Below are positions 38,291 to 47,469 of a DNA stretch of 64,000 bases, piece by piece. The DNA is from Trichosporon coremiiforme (Eukaryota > Basidiomycota > Tremellomycetes > Trichosporonales > Trichosporonaceae): NCBI GenBank assembly GCA_039545355.1, contig BCJJ01000028.1, positions 310,001 through 374,000 on the forward strand, written 5' to 3'. The translations under genes were made by a program, and so were the position numbers. A model generated the notes under the pieces. It was not told the origin of the DNA. It saw nothing but the letters and a program-made list of their open reading frames with translations, and did no database searches. Numbering within the stretch: position 1 is the stretch's first letter; each line of letters starts with the position of its first letter.

Positions 38291-39061
38291 TCAAGAGCCA
38301 AAAACAAGCCTCGTTGGCGAGGCGGGACGGCGCGGCGCAAAGACAAGCGCCCACGCCAACACAGCGGCAGAGAACACACCGGTAGCCCTCAGACTCGTCG
38401 CAGCTGCGAAACACAAAGCGGCACCGAGCCATCTCCTCTTCGAGCACGCGAGCAGGCCGGCAAAGTACGCAGCTGCAAACGCAGGCTCGGTGTATGTCAG
38501 CATGGCAGCTGGGGAGGGTGGGTATGCGTAGAGCAGACCTGCGGCGACAGCAGTCTTGCGATTGAACATGCGGCATGTGAGTCGATACAGCGCGAGAGAC
38601 GCTGCAATCCGTGCAATCAGGTTGATGGCAATAGCCGCGACCTCGATGTCGTCTGGAGTGCTGGTCACGCCCTCGACCCAGAGACCCCGCCCACCGCCTG
38701 CCTTGCTGATCACTGGGGGCGCGATACCGAGCCATTGGCGGATGGAAGTGACAGCATTGGCGCCAGCGTGGAGGAGTGCGTGCCAGCCGGGCTGGAACGC
38801 GACTTGCTGCTCGTACTCGTATCCGTTCTTCGCAACACTGAAGAAATGGACAGTGTCCCAGCGCCCGAAGACGGAGCCAGACGTGTCGAATCGGGGCAAG
38901 TAGGACAGCGCATTGAGGGCGAGCAGAGTGCCGATGTAGCTTGTCGCTGTGACTGCCGTCAAGAGGTACTCGTCTGTCGACCTGTGTCGAGATTTGGGCG
39001 ATCCCGGAGTCGCCGTCGGCGCGGCAAAGGCGCGCGACATTGTCGATGGATTAGTGGTCAA
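38291..39061 (-). pseudogene. GPI18: GPI mannosyltransferase 2 (PIG-V/Gpi18) lacking its 3' half
   Basis: Gpi18/PIG-V adds the second mannose to GPI precursors in the ER membrane. The N-terminal half is clear: a membrane segment (TSYIGTLLALNALSYLPRFD), the conserved luminal motif FGRWDTVHFFSVAKNGYEYE with QQVAFQPGWHALL, and more membrane helices (AAIAINLIARIAASLALYRL, AAMLTYTEPAFAAAYFAGLL). The frame stops after LVFGS at 38291, giving 256 residues where the family needs about 400 or more, so the later membrane segments are absent. No downstream minus-strand frame restores them. The truncation point is the right edge of the repeat-like island. The start may instead be the second Met at 39040. 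Confidence 0.75.
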
Positions 39062-39341
39062 AGGATGAGCAACGCGAAGATCGCGAAGTCGGGTTGACGT
39101 TTACAGGGGCCCCGGCGCCGGACCTCCACCGGCGAGTGGACCTCCACCGGCGAGTGGCTTCTGAGATACATCCTGCCTGAGCTTCTGGTCTCGATGCTAC
39201 AAGTGATTTCCTACTAATGCATATGCTTTGTACTTTTGGATCTGTAGATTTCCGGCCAAACAAGATACCTATCAAGACAATTTGCTTCTGCGGTTCGTCC
39301 TTATTGTTCTTCTCATCTCACCGCCGTGTCGACTGGCTCGC

Positions 39342-42300
39342 TTAGACCATCCGCTTGTCCCCCTCCTTGACGTCCTTCTCCCACTGGTCCTTTCCAGTCG
39401 CCGCAGCCGTCGCATTGCGCGCGGCCTGGCCAGCAACCGCCGTTCCAAGTCCACCAGTGGCGGGACGAGCAGCAGCGTCGAGCCACGTGTATCTCTTAAC
39501 GCGCTGCGCGTCGGCCTCGAGGTCGGTGACCGCGTCGCGGATCTGCTCGTTGGCCGCCTTGCTCGCGGCCTGGAGCTGGTCCGCCGCGTTCTGCACGGCG
39601 TCCTGGCCCTTAGCCGCCAGTTCGGTGGCCGTAGCCTGGGCCTGCTGCCACTGCTCCTGGGCCGCCTTCTGCGCCTGCTCAGCGGCCGACTGGGCATCCT
39701 TCGCCGCCTGGGAGGCGTAGGACTGCACAGTCTCGGACGCCTGCTGCGCGCCCTCCTTCGCCTGCTGAGAGAACTGGGAGGCCCAGTCGGAAGCAGACTG
39801 CGCCGCGTCCTGCGCCTGCTGCGCGCCCGAGAGCCAGGCGGCTGATGCCTGGTCGACCGCAGACTGGGCAGCAGACTTGGCCTGCTCGGCCGCATTGCTC
39901 GCCGCGTCCTGCGCCTTGTCGACGCCGTCTCCAAGACGGGAGCTGGCAGCCTGAGCGAACTGCTCCGCGCGGGACTTGGCGTGCTCCGCGCTCTTCTCGA
40001 CCTGATTCACGCTCTCTCCTATGCGGGAGGAGGCAGCCTTGGCGAAGGCCTCAGCGCGGGACTGGGCCTGCGCCAGGCCCTCCTGCGCGTTCTCCTTCGC
40101 CTCCTTGCCCCAAGCCTGGGCCTGCGCCTCGGCCTCGTTGCTCATGCGTCGGCCGGTACGGCGCCACGCGTCGGCCTGCTTCTCGGCATCGCGCAGTGTG
40201 CCGTGCACTGAGTCCTGAACGGACGAGGCCGCGTCACGGCCAGCCCGCTCTGCCTCGTTCAGACGCGCGTGCAGCGCGTTCTGCGCCTCGGTCGCCTTCT
40301 TGGCCGCGTCGCGGCGGAACTGGGCCGCCCAGTCCTCGACCTCGGACTCGGCCTTAGACACGCTGTCCTGGATCTGCTGGCCCCACTGCGACGCCTGGGC
40401 CGAGGCGTCCTTGCTCCACTGCGACGCTTGGCGCTGCGTCTCGTCAAGGCTATCACGGACAGAGGCAGTGGCCTGCTTGCCCTTCGCCTCGGCATCGTTC
40501 AGAGTCGAGTGCAGAGCTTCCTGGGCGCGCGAACCGTAACGCTCAGCCTGACGCTTCGTGTCGGCGAGACCGTCCTGCGCTTCCTGCCCGATCTCGCGCA
40601 GGTTGGCGTCGATCTGGCGACCCCAGCTCTTCGCCTGCTGCGCGGCATTGTCGGCCGCGTTCTCGGCACCAGCCTCGGCCTGGCGGCCCCAGCTCTTCGC
40701 CTTCTGAGCCGCATCCTCGGCACCCTCCTGCGCCTGCTGGCCCCAGGAGCGGACGGTCTGCTTGGCGTCGTGGGCCGTGTCCTTAGCCTGGTCGGCCCAG
40801 GAGCGCGCCTTGCGCTCGGCCTCGTTGAGCGTGGAGTGCAGCTGGTCCTGCGCGTGCTCGCCGTAGGCCTCGGCCTGGCGGCCGAACTGGCGCGCGTGCT
40901 CCTGCGCCTTCTCGGCGCCGGCACGGACCGCGTCGTGCGCCTGCTGCCCGTACTGCTCCGCCTTGCCCTTAATGTCGGTCGCGGAGTCGAGGACGCGGCG
41001 GCGCGCATCAAGCTCGCGCTCCTTCTGACTCTGCTGGCGCTGGACATCCTGCAGCGATCGGCCGAGGGACTGCGCCTCGTTCCGGATCTGCGCCGCCTCG
41101 GCGGCGACTCGCGACTCGTCCCACGGGAGGTTGCGCGCGGCGTAGCCGAGCCCGACCTGGTCCTTCCACGACGACGTGACCGCGAGGCCGTTGGGCGACT
41201 CGAGCAGCGACGAGATCTCGTTCTTGATGAGGCGAGGGGTGCCAACACCACGGTATCCGAAGGAGGTGTACAGCTGCACCATCGACGCACCCGCGTGCGC
41301 AAAGTCGAGCGCGTCCTGGCCGGAGAAGATGCCGCCGCATCCGATGATGGGGATGCTGGGCGGGAGGAGAGGGCGCAGCTGGCGCACACCGTTCAGCGCG
41401 TACGGAAACAGGGGCTTGCCGGAAAGGCCTCCGATCTCGTCAGCGTTCTCGCTCTTCAGGCCGAGGTCGCGGCGGATCGTCGTGTTGGAGATGATGACGC
41501 CGTCGACGCCAGCCTTGCGGACCGACGCAGCGACGTCGGCGAGCTCGTCCTCCGACAGGTCGCAGGTCACCTTGACAGCGACCTTGGGGAGGCCGTCAAC
41601 CGCGATGGCGTTGCGCTCCTTGACGACTGCAGAAAGCAGGCGGGTGAGGGAGTCACGGCTTTGGAGAGCACGGAGGCCGGGGGTGTTCGGCGACGAGACG
41701 TTGACGACGAGCACGTCGGCGTACGGGCCGAGCAGTTGGACGCCCTTGATGTAGTCGTCGTCCGAGTCGGCGGCGGACGTCTTGTTCTTGCCGAGGTTGA
41801 CGCCGAGGACATGGTCCTTCTTGAGCGAGCGCGGGACACCCTTCGGCGGGACGAGGTTGGCCGCGTCCGGGTTTGGGAAGAGGTCAGGGTGCTCCTTGGC
41901 GAAGCGGTGGACACGGGAGCGGAGGTGCGTGAGGGCGGCGCCATGGCCGAGCGAGTTGAAGCCGTAGCGGTTGATCGCAGCGTCGTCCTTCTCGAGGCGG
42001 AAGAAGCGCGGCTTCGGGTTGCCCGGCTGCGGGAGCGGCGTCACGGAGCCGACCTCAACGTAGCCAAATCCAATGTCGAAGAGGCCGTCAATGCACTGCG
42101 CGTCCTTGTCGAAACCAGCCGCGATACCGACCGGGTTCTGGACGGGCAGGCCGAAGATCTCGGTGTGAAGCTCCGGGCCATCGACACCCATGTCTCCGGG
42201 GCGCGCCCACGAGGGCAGCGAGAGCAGCTTGACGGCAAACTTGTGTCCCTCCTCGGGGGTCAGGAGCTTGCGGAGGGCGGGCATGATGAGGTGCTCGTGG

Positions 42301-42497
42301 GCGATGCTCTCCGAGTCGTAGTAGTACGCGAGCAGGAGGGCGGCGGTACCGACGGCGACGGTGCCGGCGACGAAGCGGCCCGGCTTGGAGCGACGGAAGT
42401 TTGAAGCATGTCGGATCTGGTTGAGCTGGGCAGTGGTCGCCGATGAGCGAGCGGCCGCGGCCCTGTGGGCGAGTGGCCTCGATGCTTGCCTGAACAT
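39342..42497 (-). CDS. Class 2 dihydroorotate dehydrogenase fused to a long LEA/apolipoprotein-like tail
   Basis: One uninterrupted frame of 1051 residues. Residues 1-450 are a mitochondrial class 2 DHODH, the quinone-linked fourth step of pyrimidine synthesis: a basic presequence, a membrane anchor (VAGTVAVGTAALLLAYYY, 43-60), PVGIAAGFDKD, the catalytic-Ser motif VNVSSPNTPGLR (Ser 268/269), IISNTTIRRD, IIGCGGIFSG and LYTSFGYRG. From about residue 460 to 1000 follows Ala/Gln/Glu/Lys-rich, Cys-free amphipathic helix with phrases such as AKSWGRQAEA, repeated in the style of LEA or apolipoprotein proteins. A motif LHxxLNxAE recurs at 553, 662 and 742, with a weaker copy (VHGTLRDAE) at 764. The last 50 residues (YTWLDAAARPATGGLG onward) look separately conserved. 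Typical fungal DHODHs end near residue 450-500. There is no stop or intron at the junction. Confidence 0.92.
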   Translation of the reverse strand: MFRQASRPLAHRAAAARSSATTAQLNQIRHASNFRRSKPGRFVAGTVAVGTAALLLAYYYDSESIAHEHLIMPALRKLLTPEEGHKFAVKLLSLPSWARPGDMGVDGPELHTEIFGLPVQNPVGIAAGFDKDAQCIDGLFDIGFGYVEVGSVTPLPQPGNPKPRFFRLEKDDAAINRYGFNSLGHGAALTHLRSRVHRFAKEHPDLFPNPDAANLVPPKGVPRSLKKDHVLGVNLGKNKTSAADSDDDYIKGVQLLGPYADVLVVNVSSPNTPGLRALQSRDSLTRLLSAVVKERNAIAVDGLPKVAVKVTCDLSEDELADVAASVRKAGVDGVIISNTTIRRDLGLKSENADEIGGLSGKPLFPYALNGVRQLRPLLPPSIPIIGCGGIFSGQDALDFAHAGASMVQLYTSFGYRGVGTPRLIKNEISSLLESPNGLAVTSSWKDQVGLGYAARNLPWDESRVAAEAAQIRNEAQSLGRSLQDVQRQQSQKERELDARRRVLDSATDIKGKAEQYGQQAHDAVRAGAEKAQEHARQFGRQAEAYGEHAQDQLHSTLNEAERKARSWADQAKDTAHDAKQTVRSWGQQAQEGAEDAAQKAKSWGRQAEAGAENAADNAAQQAKSWGRQIDANLREIGQEAQDGLADTKRQAERYGSRAQEALHSTLNDAEAKGKQATASVRDSLDETQRQASQWSKDASAQASQWGQQIQDSVSKAESEVEDWAAQFRRDAAKKATEAQNALHARLNEAERAGRDAASSVQDSVHGTLRDAEKQADAWRRTGRRMSNEAEAQAQAWGKEAKENAQEGLAQAQSRAEAFAKAASSRIGESVNQVEKSAEHAKSRAEQFAQAASSRLGDGVDKAQDAASNAAEQAKSAAQSAVDQASAAWLSGAQQAQDAAQSASDWASQFSQQAKEGAQQASETVQSYASQAAKDAQSAAEQAQKAAQEQWQQAQATATELAAKGQDAVQNAADQLQAASKAANEQIRDAVTDLEADAQRVKRYTWLDAAARPATGGLGTAVAGQAARNATAAATGKDQWEKDVKEGDKRMV

Positions 42498-42719
42498 GGC
42501 TTTATGGATTGTTTTTCTCAAGGTCAAGGTCAAGATCAAGATGCGGACGCGAGATGGAGCTCGGTGTCGCCAGGGGAGGGGAGTCGCGACCCACGGCAGG
42601 GCCGGAAATGACGATATCGGACGGAAAAGTAGCCTATCCGAGCGCAACCGGGCACAACGCGACGTCATTAATCGCCGCAGATTTAGGCGGGCGGGACGGG
42701 ATGGGCGGGACGGTGTTTA

Positions 42720-43014
42720 GGCGTGCATACTTTTAGGCGTGACACCACGCAAGCCACACGCGAGCTGCACGCGAGCTACACGCGCCTAGGCGTGCCGGAC
42801 TTTTTTGGCCGAGCCTGACTAACGGTTCACCCATCTTAAAAGTCCGAGCGGACGATGACGTCCGCCCTGGGGAGAGCCCGGCCTGGGACTGGGGTCGGAG
42901 CGGAGCCCGGGGACTTGACAGCGACTGCCTCGCTGACGTATAACATGCCGCAGCCGACAACGTTCTCACCTCTCACCTCTTCCTCATCCTTCATCCTCAC
43001 CAAAACACTCCACA
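42720..43014. promoter_or_regulatory. Region between DHODH and transaldolase starts
   Basis: Divergent upstream regions of the DHODH fusion (start 42497) and transaldolase (start 43015), about 520 bp in total. Around 42720-42800 a cluster of GCGTG/CACGC words repeats on both strands (GGCGTG, CACGCAAGC, CACGCGAGC). Just before the transaldolase ATG is a pyrimidine-rich leader ending ACACTCCACA. No specific binding site is claimed. Confidence 0.4.
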
Positions 43015-44033
43015 ATGACCTCCTCCCTCGACGCTCTCAAGGCCGCTGGCACCACCGTCGTCTCCGACTCGGGCGACTTCGAGTCCATCGCCGCCTACAA
43101 GCCCCAGGATGCGACCACCAACCCCTCCCTCATCCTCCAGGCCGCCAAGCTCCCTCAGTACGCTCCTCTGATCGACTCGGCCCTCGAGTACGGCAACAAG
43201 GCCTCTGGCGACATTGACCACAAGACCGACGCCGCCCTCGACGCCCTCCTCGTCAACTTTGGTACCGAGATCCTCAAGATCGTTCCCGGCCGTGTGTCCA
43301 CCGAGGTCGACGCCCGCTTCTCCTTTGACACCAAGGCCACCATTGACAAGGCCCGCCACCTCATCGCTCTCTACAAGGAGCGCGGTGTCGACAAGGACCG
43401 CGTCCTCATCAAGATTGCCTCGACCTGGGAGGGTATCCAGGCCGCCCGCCAGCTCGAGCAGGAGGGCATCCAGTGAGTAGAGCACTGTCAGCAGAACCAT
43501 CCCAGCTAACCTTCAGCTGCAACCTCACTCTCCTCTTCTCGATGCCCCAGGCCATCGCCGCCGCCGAGGCTGGCGTCACCCTGATCTCGCCCTTCGTCGG
43601 CCGTATCCTCGACTGGTACAAGAAGGCCACCGGCAAGGAGTACACTGCCGAGGACGACCCCGGAGTTGTCTCTGTCCGCGAGATCTACACCTACTACAAG
43701 CAGCACGGCTACCCGACGATTGTCATGGGTGCGTCGTTCCGCAACACTGGCGAGATCGAGGCGCTCGCCGGCTGCGACTTCCTCACGATCTCGCCCAAGC
43801 TGCTCGAGGAGCTCAAGAACTCGTCCGACCCCGTCCCTCAGGTCCTCTCCCCGGAGAAGGCCAAGTCGGCCAAGCCCCTCGAGAAGGTGTCGTACATCAA
43901 CGACCAGTCCAAGTTTGCCTGGGACCTGTTCGAGAACCAGATGGCGTTCGAGAAGCTCACCGAGGGTATCCGCGGCTTCGCCAAGGACGGCAACACGCTC
44001 AAGGAGCTCCTCAAGAACAAGCTTTCCGCTTAA
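43015..44033 (+). CDS. TAL1: Transaldolase
   Basis: Transfers dihydroxyacetone units between sugar phosphates in the non-oxidative pentose phosphate pathway; cytosolic. Two exons (43015-43472, 43517-44033) give 324 residues, the standard class I size. Early conserved text is [14 protein letters not shown]. The Schiff-base Lys lies at residue 133 in [12 protein letters not shown], followed by [20 protein letters not shown] across the intron, [17 protein letters not shown], and [20 protein letters not shown]. Codon use is strongly biased to C-ending codons in exon 1, in line with high expression. Confidence 0.96.
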
Positions 44034-44212
44034 GCGCGAGTGTAGCGTAGCGTAGGGAGTGCATCCCCGTGTATCCAGGAGTCAGCAGTCTTAATGCAGA
44101 AAAATCGTAGTCACTGTAGTTAGTTGCTATGAAGCGTGATCATCGCATACCCCATTGCCCACGTCGACTCGTCCCGATGGAACGTTCGCTGCATTCTCGG
44201 CAAGTGACAGGG

Positions 44213-44372
44213 GAGTCTGAAGGCGTCTGAAGACGTCTGGGACTCCACATCACACCCGCAGTTCTCGCCCGATGATGCAATAATAAGTCGACCTCGATCT
44301 CGACCTCGACCTCCACACGGTCTGTCTCTCCGCATACCATACCTTTCAGCTCGCTCTCACTCACCTGTCCTA
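44213..44372 (+). repeat. Upstream region of the ABC ATPase gene, source of a nearby duplicate
   Basis: This promoter and leader segment contains GAAGGCGTCTGAAGACGTCT, GCAGTTCTCGCCCGATGATG and the CTCGACCTCGACCTCCA tract. The same order of sequence reappears at about 46299-46443 upstream of IMP1 with scattered differences and small gaps. Confidence 0.8.
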
Positions 44373-44390
44373 CACCTGTCCTACACCACC

Positions 44391-46066
44391 ATGCTGAGGA
44401 CAATAGTGCGACGAGCGCCCCACGTTAGGCTGCCAGCCAACGCAACCGTGTTCCCCTTCGGCACGGGCCGGGCAGACGAGACGAAAGCGCTGCTCCGCTT
44501 CCCGGACTCGGGATGGACAATCGACGACAACAACACGGAGGGCTGGGCCATCGTAGGCGACAGCGAGGGACGCAGGTTGGCCGTAGAGGTGAGTCGGCGC
44601 AGCTCGCTGTCACAGCAGCTTGACAGACAATGCACTCACTCGAACTGACCCCGAACTGACCCCAGACCCTGCTGGGCCGACACCGCATCCTCCCCTCCCA
44701 GGCCGGCGGCGCCCTCCCCGTGACGCAGTCCACGCCACCCGCATCCGTGGACCCAGATGCGTGGCAGGCCGTGCGCTATCTAGCGTTCGCGAGGCCAGCC
44801 TCCTCTGGCGAATTCACAGACTACACGGCGCGCTACGGCGCGCTTCTGGACGAGGACAAACTCTCTCTGCGCGAGAAGCTGTCTCGCTCTGCCGCCGCGC
44901 TTCCGGGGCAGGAAGACCGCCCGATTCCCGAGGAAACGATGAACTCGGCCTTTGCGCTGATGGGTTTGAACGAGCTCGCTGATCTCCCCGCCATTGCGCT
45001 TTCTTCGGGTCAAACGAGGCGCGCGAGAATTGCCCACGCGCTGATGTATCGGCCCAAGATCTTGTTGCTCGAGGACCCTATGGCTGGCCTCGATGCGCCG
45101 AGCCGCGACCGGGTCAGGACTCTGCTCGGACAGCTCAACGCGAGCGGGCAACCTAGGGTCGTTCTGGTTTTGAGGGATCGGGGCGAGGATACGCTGGCCG
45201 ACTGGGTTAGTAACGTGATCGAGGTGCGGAATGGCCGCGCGTGGCTGGGAACGAGGGACGAGTGGGTGGCGCGTCGTCAGGAGAGGGGCGAGAGGGAGGC
45301 GGCGACGTACGCTGCGACTGAATCATCCGAACCGCCGATTATCGAGCTGAACGGCGTCTCTGTATCGTACGGCGAAGGCTCAAGACCAGTGCTCAAGAAC
45401 ATTGACTGGAGTATACGCCCCGGCTCTCGATGGCATTTGCAAGGCTCGAACGGGAGCGGCAAGACGACCCTCCTCTCTGTCATGCTGGGTCTGCATCCGC
45501 AGAGCTACTCCCTCCCCGCGAGCTCATTGACCATCTTTGGCCAGCCCCGGAGAAAGGTAGCGACGACAATCCTGAGGCGCAAGATTGGCCATAGCTCGCC
45601 CGAGATCTTCGCCGCGTTTCCCCGCAACATGGCCTTGAGCGCTTACGACGCAATCGGCACGGGCTTCGAGGGCGTGTTCGCGCGCCGAACGCTGACCCCG
45701 GAGCAGAAGCAACGTGTGCTCGAGCTCATTGAGCGGTTCAAGCCCGAGCTCCGCGCCGCCAAGGATCCCGAGGACATCCCCACGCGCGAGATTGCGCTCC
45801 GCGAGTTTTCCCACTTCACGCCGCCGCAACAGGCTCTCCTCATCTTCCTGCGCGCGGTCGTGGGTAGACCCGAGTTGCTTGTGTTGGATGAACCGACGCA
45901 GGGCATGGACGAGGAGATTTGGGCGCGATGCCGCGAGTTCCTGAAAGAGGAGTGGGAGTCGGGCGTCAAGCAGGCCGTCATTGTCGTCAGCCACTATGAG
46001 GACGAGGTGCCCTGGAACAATGGCCGGATCTTGCGTCTGGACAACGGCGTCGCCGAGGTCGAGTAA
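44391..46066 (+). CDS. Tandem ABC ATPase (ModF/YDR061W-like), no membrane domain
   Basis: Two exons (44391-44588, 44666-46066) give 532 residues with two nucleotide-binding domains and no transmembrane segment, like bacterial ModF and yeast YDR061W. The basic N-terminus (MLRTIVRRAPHVRLPANATV) could be a mitochondrial presequence. In domain 1 the Walker A position is degenerate (AIVGDSEGRRLAVE), while the signature LSSGQTRRARIAHALMYRPK and Walker B ILLLEDPMAGLD are good. In domain 2 Walker A is canonical (LQGSNGSGKTTL) and Walker B is LLVLDEPTQGMDEE, but the signature is weak (EFSHFTPPQQALL). One composite ATP site could pair domain-2 Walker A with the domain-1 signature. Pieces of this gene are duplicated at 46.3-46.5 kb and 49.87-50.03 kb. 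Confidence 0.85.
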
Positions 46067-46298
46067 CGACTTATGCATCTTTGTCGTATAAATGACAACT
46101 GGACCATGAGGCTGAGTTCAGGCGAGACGCCAGCACAAACACCCTCTAGTGAGGGCGCGAGCTAGTCCAGGTCGCTACCCTTGTACTTCTTCTCGAGCTC
46201 ACCTCGCGACGAGCCTGTCGAGCCGTGCGCGCGTGGTGGGGGGTCCGGGCCTCGGGCGGCTCGTAGGAGTCGCCACGGCGCTCCTTCAACGCACGCCT

Positions 46299-46477
46299 CG
46301 TACGCGTCTGAAGGCGTCTGGGACTTCCTCCACATCACACGCGCAGTTCTCGCCCGATGGTGCAATGCAAGTCGACCTCGACCTCCAAACTTCCAAACGG
46401 TCTCTCCGCATAGCATACCTTCCATCTCTCACTCACCTGTCCTAACCGTCTCTGTATCATACGGCGAAGACTCGAGA
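46299..46477 (+). repeat. Duplicate of ABC-gene leader joined to an internal ABC fragment
   Basis: 46299-46443 copies the ABC upstream region at about 44213-44372 (shared GCAGTTCTCGCCCGATG, GTCGACCTCGACCTCCA, TCTCACTCACCTGTCCTA). It is followed at once by about 30 bp matching the start of ABC domain 2 (GTCTCTGTATC, then TACGGCGAA; source 45356-45384). Everything between is deleted, so this is a chimeric remnant of a second ABC copy. It now forms part of the upstream region of IMP1. Confidence 0.8.
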
Positions 46478-46606
46478 CGCGACCCCTCCCCGAACCCTCC
46501 CCCCAGCTTGGAATCTGGTCCCGCCCGCCGTGCCCTGAACCGATATCTCGTTCCTTTCGAGTTGACCAACTCACCTCCACTTCAGCACTCGACCACTCAA
46601 ACCACC

Positions 46607-47469
46607 ATGCTGAGCCGCGTCCGCCCTTTGGTGCAGCAAACACCGACACAACTCCGGCACGCCTCGACTCGGTTGACACGGAGAGCTGCCTCCACCAAGC
46701 CCTCCGCCTCCCCTTCTCCCCCTTCGTCTTCCTCCCCTCCTCCCGGTGGAAACAAACGCCGCTGGCCTGGCCTCCGCTACAGCGCAAAGGTGACGCTGTA
46801 TGCAGCCCAAGTAGCTTGTTTCGCGCACCTCGTGCTGGCTTATGTCGGTGAAGTCTCCGGAACAAGCGGAACCAGCATGCTCCCCACACTCCCTGCGGAC
46901 GGGAGCATCCTCGTCGTTTCTGCGCTGGCATACTGGCGGCCGAAATGGATGGGCGGCAACCGACGACCGGAGCGCGGCGACCTCGTCACATTCCCCTCAC
47001 CCAGCAATCCCGAGTACGCCGTTTGTAAGCGTGTCGTTGGACTGCCAGGGGACATTGTCGAGGTCGAACCGAGGAGGAGTGACGATGACCCCGGGTGGCT
47101 TGCTGGACATGTTGTGGAGAGGAGGGGACAGGGGGTGTTCATCAAGGTGAGTATTACTTGCTTCTCAAGACAGTACAGCTTCGCTGGAGCTGCGAATATT
47201 CAGGTTTCTTGCAGCTTCCTGGGTCGAGTACGGAAAGCTGACAACAGGTCCCCAAGGGCCACGTCTGGGTCGCGGGAGACAACATGAGCAACTCGATCGA
47301 CTCGAGGCATTATGGGCCCGTGCCGATCGCGATGATCCGGGGCAAGGCGACGTACGATGTGAGTGTGAGCGGAGTGCGCAGCGCGGAACAAGTCATGGTC
47401 GCCAGCGGAGACTTGGAAGCCGCGGGCTTGAATTCTCCAGCCACGACGCTACTGCTCCCTAAAACGTGA
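46607..47469 (+). CDS. IMP1: Mitochondrial inner-membrane signal peptidase subunit Imp1
   Basis: Imp1 is a type I signal peptidase of the mitochondrial inner membrane that cleaves sorting signals in the intermembrane space. Two exons (46607-47146, 47248-47469) give 253 residues. The N-terminus is a basic, Ser-rich presequence, then one membrane anchor ([19 protein letters not shown]). The catalytic dyad is visible: Ser90 in SGTSMLPTL and Lys141 in [15 protein letters not shown]. The downstream box is [20 protein letters not shown] and [11 protein letters not shown]. The C-terminus after KATYD ([11 protein letters not shown] onward) is not family-like and may be read-through of an unrecognised intron with a GTGAGT donor at 47358. 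Its leader overlaps the chimeric ABC duplicate. Confidence 0.88.

Noticed and set aside
37854..38735. 293-codon minus-strand frame across the GPI18/island junction
   Set aside because: It runs out of frame through GPI18 coding sequence and gives Cys/Arg-rich text with no membrane segment, so it is neither a GPI18 continuation nor a convincing gene.
39128..39160. Direct repeat of CACCGGCGAGTGG upstream of GPI18
   Set aside because: Only two copies of a short unit with no further structure; treated as simple duplication.
40269..42404. 711-codon plus-strand open frame
   Set aside because: It is the reverse complement of the GC-biased, repeat-rich DHODH fusion gene; the sense strand has clear family motifs and this frame has none.
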